From NCBI GenBank assembly GCA_964612505.1, contig CAZTEX010000025.1:1-8272 (forward strand): DNA of 8,272 bases, read 5' to 3'. Source of the DNA: JAAZZY01 sp964612505. GTDB lineage: Bacteria > Chlamydiota > Chlamydiia > Chlamydiales > JAAZZY01. Positions 5,892-8,272 of this stretch are shown here, in pieces. Under the pieces are notes generated by a model. That model made no database searches. It worked only from the letters and a program-made list of their open reading frames with translations, and had not been told where the DNA came from. The first letter of the stretch is position 1. Each line of letters opens with the position of its first letter. A program made the position numbers and the translations under genes.

Positions 5892-6101
5892 TTATACCTG
5901 TTTTTTATATTCTAATAGATCTGATGGCTGACAATCTAAAACTTCACACAATGTGGCTAATGTTGAAAAACGGATTGCTTTTGCTTTACCCGTCTTTAAA
6001 ATGGAAAGATTGGACAAAGATATTCCTACTCTCTCTGATAATTCATTCAATGACATTTTCCTTTGTGCCATTACCACGTCAAGATTTACAATAATTTCCA
6101 T
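5892..6101 (-). CDS. Small Cro/C1-type HTH regulator, YozG-like
   Basis: A 69-residue single-domain DNA-binding protein. The helix-turn-helix is visible as MSLNELSERVGISLSNLSIL (about 16-35), followed by KTGKAKAIRFSTLATLCEVLDCQPSDLLEY, the hallmark of the YozG/HTH_26 group of compact Cro/C1 regulators. The translation start is the ATG at 6101; a TTG directly upstream (6104) is in frame but adds only one residue. The stop of the DUF2975 gene is 3 nt before this ATG, so translation is probably coupled. This pairing with DUF2975 recurs in Bacillota and Bacteroidota. It probably regulates its own operon, although no clear operator was found. Confidence 0.88.
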   Translation of the reverse strand: MEIIVNLDVVMAQRKMSLNELSERVGISLSNLSILKTGKAKAIRFSTLATLCEVLDCQPSDLLEYKKQV

Positions 6102-6104
6102 CAA

Positions 6105-6593
6105 TTATATGGTTAATTCGTTTTCGGATTTATATCCAATGGCATTAATTAGAAGTTTCTGTAAAATATAGGTAAAAACACCAACAGAAAATGGCCCCAT
6201 AATTAAAATGATATTAATTAGTACGACTCCTGGGGCATCATCTTGCTGGGCAACATTGAAAATAAATGGTGAACCCATCAAATACATTAAACTGATTAGA
6301 AACGAACACACTTTTATAATTCGTAAAGAATTAACGGATGAATCGGTTAATGATAAATTGGCATCAATATTATTCAATAAGTTATACGCTTGATAAAAAA
6401 CATATAGAAAGGGAATGGTTGAAATAAGAACACCAATTAATATTGGTTGATAATCCCCTAAAGAATCCGATTGGGTAATTTGATACAGCAGGAATCCGCA
6501 GAAAGTTAGGACTGCTAAACTTAAAACTAAAAGAATTAACTTTAAAAATAAGGTGGAACTTCTTTCGAGCACTTTTACATTTGGAGTAGCCAT
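6105..6593 (-). CDS. DUF2975 family membrane protein
   Basis: A 162-residue integral membrane protein with four hydrophobic segments, at about 15-37, 50-70, 94-114 and 123-147. The layout matches DUF2975: an N-terminal TLFLK before helix 1, YQAYNLLNNID after helix 2, QQDDAPG before helix 4, and the C-terminal LLINAIGYKSENELTI. The molecular function of DUF2975 is not established. It is the first gene of a three-gene operon (DUF2975, HTH, small membrane protein), and its stop lies 3 nt from the HTH start. A plausible inference is a membrane partner or effector whose expression is set by the HTH protein. It has a strong own promoter at 6619-6650. Confidence 0.88.
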   Translation of the reverse strand: MATPNVKVLERSSTLFLKLILLVLSLAVLTFCGFLLYQITQSDSLGDYQPILIGVLISTIPFLYVFYQAYNLLNNIDANLSLTDSSVNSLRIIKVCSFLISLMYLMGSPFIFNVAQQDDAPGVVLINIILIMGPFSVGVFTYILQKLLINAIGYKSENELTI

Positions 6594-6618
6594 TATTGTT
6601 TCGTGTTAAATTTAATGA

Positions 6619-6650
6619 CAAAAGTAATAAATTTATTGAAAAACAACAAA
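6619..6650 (-). promoter_or_regulatory. Consensus promoter of the DUF2975-HTH operon
   Basis: On the minus strand TTTG (6647-6650) is followed by 20 nt and TACTTTTG (6619-6626), a full match to the Bacteroidota promoter. The predicted start near 6614 gives a leader of about 21 nt. Confidence 0.75.
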
Positions 6651-6702
6651 TATTGTACGAATAACAATTGATACTGTCTTAAGCATATTTTATTTAAATA
6701 CA

Positions 6703-6735
6703 AAAAGGGTTACACCATTCAGGTATAACCCTTTT
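6703..6735 (-). terminator. Intrinsic terminator downstream of the SDR gene
   Basis: AAAAGGGTTA (6703-6712) pairs with TAACCCTTTT (6726-6735). After one mismatch, ACC/GGT extends the stem to a 5-nt loop. On the minus strand it ends in TTTTTG. It lies between the SDR stop (6850) and the DUF2975 promoter, after repeat copy B, and could also work in the plus direction. Confidence 0.8.
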
Positions 6736-6740
6736 ACTTT

Positions 6741-6835
6741 GCTATTTGATCCTTTTTTTGACAGAAGAAGCAACTTGAATGCGATAATTTAGCGATTGAA
6801 AATCAGTAAATTAAATATTAAACTTTGTGTAAAAT
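6741..6835 (-). repeat. Dispersed 3'-UTR element, copy B
   Basis: The 95 bp align gap-free with copies A (5481-5575) and C (8179-8272). The stretch TTGACAGAAG...AATGCGAT (6758-6785) matches copy C at 23 of 28 positions, and 6788-6835 matches copy A at 39 of 48. On the minus strand it fills the space between the SDR stop codon (14 nt away) and the terminator at 6703-6735. Confidence 0.78.
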
Positions 6836-6849
6836 TGAATGATGCTTAC

Positions 6850-7665
6850 TTATAAATTGTAACTTTTTCTAACCATCAAAAAGTACAACTTATCCGAAAG
6901 CCATTTTCTAAGTACTAATAACATTGGGCCGGGTTTACCAACAGCATACCGCATTTGATTACTATTGTCTGTTGCCGACTTGTAAATCATCTTGGCGACA
7001 ACTTCAGGGCCTTCAGCGTCTTTCATCACTTTCGCCGCAGCATCATTAAATTTTGCAATAAAAGTATCGTACTCATTGGTATAATCTGGCTTTATGAATT
7101 GACGACTTCTTCCATAAAAATCGGTTACAATCGGTCCCGGTTCTATCAACTTCAATTTGATGTTGAATTGTGCTAATTCATAATGCAACGACTCTGTAAA
7201 ACCTTCCACGGCAAATTTAGTAGCGTGATAAATACTGTATAATGGAAACGTAATTTTACCACCCATACTTGAAATTTGAATGATTGTTCCACCACCAGAG
7301 GGACGCATCGCTTTTATTGCTTCTCTTGTCACTCGCATTAATCCAAATACATTGGTGTTAAATTGGTCTTCAATTACTTCATCAGACATTGCTTCAAAAG
7401 CTCCATCTACGCCATAACCAGCATTGTTTACAACAACATCAATAGTCCCAAATTCTTCTTTAACTTTCTGAAATACTTTAGTGATACTATCGAGATTTGT
7501 TACATCTAAAGGAAAAAGTTTGACATTATTAAAGGTCTTAAAATCAGATTCCTTTTCAGAATTTCTTTGGGTAGCAATTACATTCCATCCCTTTTTTGCA
7601 AATTCAATAACGGTTGATTTACCAATCCCGCTTGAGGTTCCTGTAATTAAAATTGTATTTTTCAT
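6850..7665 (-). CDS. Classical short-chain dehydrogenase/reductase (SDR)
   Basis: A 271-residue cytoplasmic NAD(P)-dependent oxidoreductase. It has the complete classical SDR set: the cofactor glycine motif TGTSSGIG (8-15), NNAG (80-83), structural Asn in NTNVFG (103-108), catalytic Ser in ISSMGG (131-136), the YxxxK pair Y146/K150 and PGP.VTDF (176-183). An arginine after the second strand (ATQRN, R34) suggests a preference for NADP(H). The C-terminal 90 residues, which form the substrate pocket, do not identify the substrate. It is transcribed divergently from a MerR-family regulator, and their -33 boxes flank one dyad, so regulation by that MerR protein is likely. In other bacteria such MerR-oxidoreductase pairs respond to aldehydes or other reactive electrophiles; that role is inference here. 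Confidence 0.93.
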   Translation of the reverse strand: MKNTILITGTSSGIGKSTVIEFAKKGWNVIATQRNSEKESDFKTFNNVKLFPLDVTNLDSITKVFQKVKEEFGTIDVVVNNAGYGVDGAFEAMSDEVIEDQFNTNVFGLMRVTREAIKAMRPSGGGTIIQISSMGGKITFPLYSIYHATKFAVEGFTESLHYELAQFNIKLKLIEPGPIVTDFYGRSRQFIKPDYTNEYDTFIAKFNDAAAKVMKDAEGPEVVAKMIYKSATDNSNQMRYAVGKPGPMLLVLRKWLSDKLYFLMVRKSYNL

Positions 7666-7688
7666 ATAATTGTATTTTTAATTTTGAA

Positions 7689-7719
7689 CAAACGTAGTGG
7701 TATAAATTGAAACCCACAA
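7689..7719 (-). promoter_or_regulatory. SDR gene promoter
   Basis: On the minus strand TTG (7717-7719) is followed by 20 nt and TACGTTTG (7689-7696), a full consensus match. The predicted start near 7684 gives a leader of about 19 nt. Within the spacer, GTGG (7697-7700) and CCAC (7714-7717) form a loose dyad spanning the position where MerR-type proteins normally bind. Confidence 0.75.
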
Positions 7720-7742
7720 CCTTAGAGCGTAGTCTATAGTTG
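7717..7742. promoter_or_regulatory. Dyad between the divergent -33 boxes, candidate MerR operator
   Basis: A 26-bp imperfect palindrome: CAAC-ct-TAGA-gcgtag-TCTA-ta-GTTG. Its outer ends contain the -33 TTG of the SDR promoter (left, minus strand) and of the merR promoter (right, plus strand), so part of the outer symmetry reflects the promoters themselves. The inner TAGA-N6-TCTA is additional. It could be an operator for the MerR protein acting on both genes. Confidence 0.45.
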
Positions 7743-7769
7743 TTATTTTTTTATAATTTTTTATCTTTG
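7740..7769 (+). promoter_or_regulatory. Promoter of the MerR-family gene, leaderless mRNA predicted
   Basis: TTG (7740-7742), a 19-nt spacer and TATCTTTG (7762-7769) match the Bacteroidota consensus. The -7 box ends only 4 nt before the ATG at 7774, placing the predicted transcription start at or next to the start codon. Confidence 0.75.
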
Positions 7770-7773
7770 CTTT

Positions 7774-8136
7774 ATGTTAATCAATGAAATAGCTAAAATT
7801 ACTGGGATTTCTGCCCATACCATTCGCTTCTATGAGAAGTCTGGACTAATTGAAGGCAAACGCGATGAATCAATTACCTCTAACAATTATTTTCACTATG
7901 ATGAGGAAACAATTGAAAAATTAGAATTCATTAGCGATGCTAAATCTGTTGGGTTCACGATAAGAGAAATAGGACAACTCATCGATGCTTGGTACAATAA
8001 TCGATTCAGCAAAGAAGAAAAATTAAGTATTCTCGATGAAAAATTACTTTCCCTTGAACAAAAGATGAAAGAGATTAAAGAAATGAAAAAGCAAATAGAT
8101 GCGTTCAAAAAAGATGTCCTAAACGATAAGTGTTAA
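7774..8136 (+). CDS. MerR-family transcriptional regulator
   Basis: A 120-residue regulator. The N-terminal winged helix-turn-helix is INEIAKITGISAHTIRFYEKSGLI (3-26). The wing and second helix pair follow as FHYDEETIEKLEFISDAKSVGFTIREIGQLI (40-70), and a C-terminal dimerisation coiled coil spans about 81-117 (LSILDEKLLSLEQKMKEIKEMKKQIDAF). MerR dimers typically bind a dyad at the promoter and activate by DNA distortion when the ligand is sensed. The only cysteine is the last residue, C120; the metal-binding cysteine pair of CueR/ZntR-type proteins is absent, so metal sensing is unlikely and a small-molecule, redox or electrophile signal is more plausible. It is divergent from the SDR gene, its probable target, and likely regulates itself. 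A terminator follows 10 nt after the stop. Confidence 0.92.
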   Translation: MLINEIAKITGISAHTIRFYEKSGLIEGKRDESITSNNYFHYDEETIEKLEFISDAKSVGFTIREIGQLIDAWYNNRFSKEEKLSILDEKLLSLEQKMKEIKEMKKQIDAFKKDVLNDKC

Positions 8137-8145
8137 TTCCAAAAT

Positions 8146-8178
8146 AAAAAAGCCCTTACATTGCTGTAAAGGCTTTTT
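8146..8178. terminator. Bidirectional terminator after the MerR-family gene
   Basis: An A-tract, the GCC-C-TTACA/TGTAA-A-GGC stem, a TTGC loop and TTTTT on the right. The 33-nt sequence is identical to 1099-1131. It terminates the MerR gene on the plus strand. On the minus strand it would also end transcripts coming through repeat copy C from beyond the right edge. Confidence 0.8.
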
Positions 8179-8272
8179 GCTTTTTGCTCCCCTTGTTGAC
8201 AGAAGCTGCAGCTATAATGCGATGATTGAGTATGTAACTGTAAGGAAATTGAAGGGTTGAACTTATTTCTTT
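8179..8272 (-). repeat. Dispersed 3'-UTR element, copy C (reaches the window edge)
   Basis: It begins immediately after the terminator and aligns gap-free with copies A and B. GCTNTTTG(A/C)TCC at its left end is shared with B, and TTGACAGAAG...AATGCGAT (8196-8223) matches B at 23 of 28. The rest is more diverged, about 22 of 39 positions to B. By analogy with A and B, a minus-strand gene would be expected to end just beyond the right edge. Confidence 0.65.

Noticed and set aside
6382..6621. 79-residue minus-strand reading frame
   Set aside because: It overlaps DUF2975 in another frame, extends over its promoter and shows no recognisable domain; treated as a shadow.
8162..8272. Open minus-strand frame entering from the right edge (C-terminal tail of a gene?)
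   Set aside because: It lies within repeat copy C, its stop would fall inside the terminator stem, a second frame is equally open, and copies A and B carry stops in the corresponding frame.

Overview
The window looks like chromosomal DNA from a Flavobacterium-like member of the Bacteroidota. The DNA is AT-rich and Shine-Dalgarno sequences are essentially absent. Several genes are preceded by the phylum's TAnnTTTG -7 promoter element, and the proteins (TonB-dependent receptor, DUF2975/HTH pair, small membrane proteins) are typical of Flavobacteriia. There are no rRNA or tRNA genes, no CRISPR array and no transposase gene. The longest stretch without a gene is about 256 bp (6594-6849).

Layout. 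(1) 1-226, minus: N-terminal part of a hexapeptide-repeat sugar O-acetyltransferase, cut by the left edge, divergent from a PaiA-like GNAT acetyltransferase (282-800, plus). (2) 809-1051, minus: an 80-residue membrane protein that converges on the GNAT gene. (3) 1228-4896: a TonB-dependent receptor (plus) converging on a two-gene minus-strand unit encoding an exported Asd/YliI-type PQQ-dependent sugar dehydrogenase and a c-type cytochrome 1 nt downstream. (4) 5040-5432, minus: an exported antibiotic-biosynthesis-monooxygenase (ABM) fold protein. (5) 5600-6593, minus: an operon of a DUF2975 membrane protein, a small YozG-like HTH regulator and a 92-residue membrane protein. (6) 6850-7665, minus: a classical SDR oxidoreductase divergent from a MerR-family regulator (7774-8136, plus), with a compact shared promoter region.

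The most coherent functional story is region 3. The receptor resembles E. coli PqqU (YncD), the outer-membrane importer of pyrroloquinoline quinone. The dehydrogenase resembles E. coli Asd (YliI), a periplasmic PQQ enzyme. The cytochrome is a plausible electron acceptor. I infer a 'PQQ scavenge-and-use' module: import the cofactor, load the sugar dehydrogenase, and pass electrons to cytochrome c. No PQQ biosynthesis gene is visible here.

The most unusual non-coding signal is a diverged repeat of about 95 bp present three times (5481-5575, 6741-6835, 8179-8272), in the same orientation and in gap-free register. Read on the minus strand, each copy is followed by a terminator-like hairpin. Two copies lie between a minus-strand stop codon and that hairpin, so the element occupies the 3' UTR. 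A separate terminator hairpin sequence is identical over 33 nt at two places (1099-1131, 8146-8178), with a decayed third copy (4987-5018). The 1099 copy sits between two divergent genes, where no terminator is expected.
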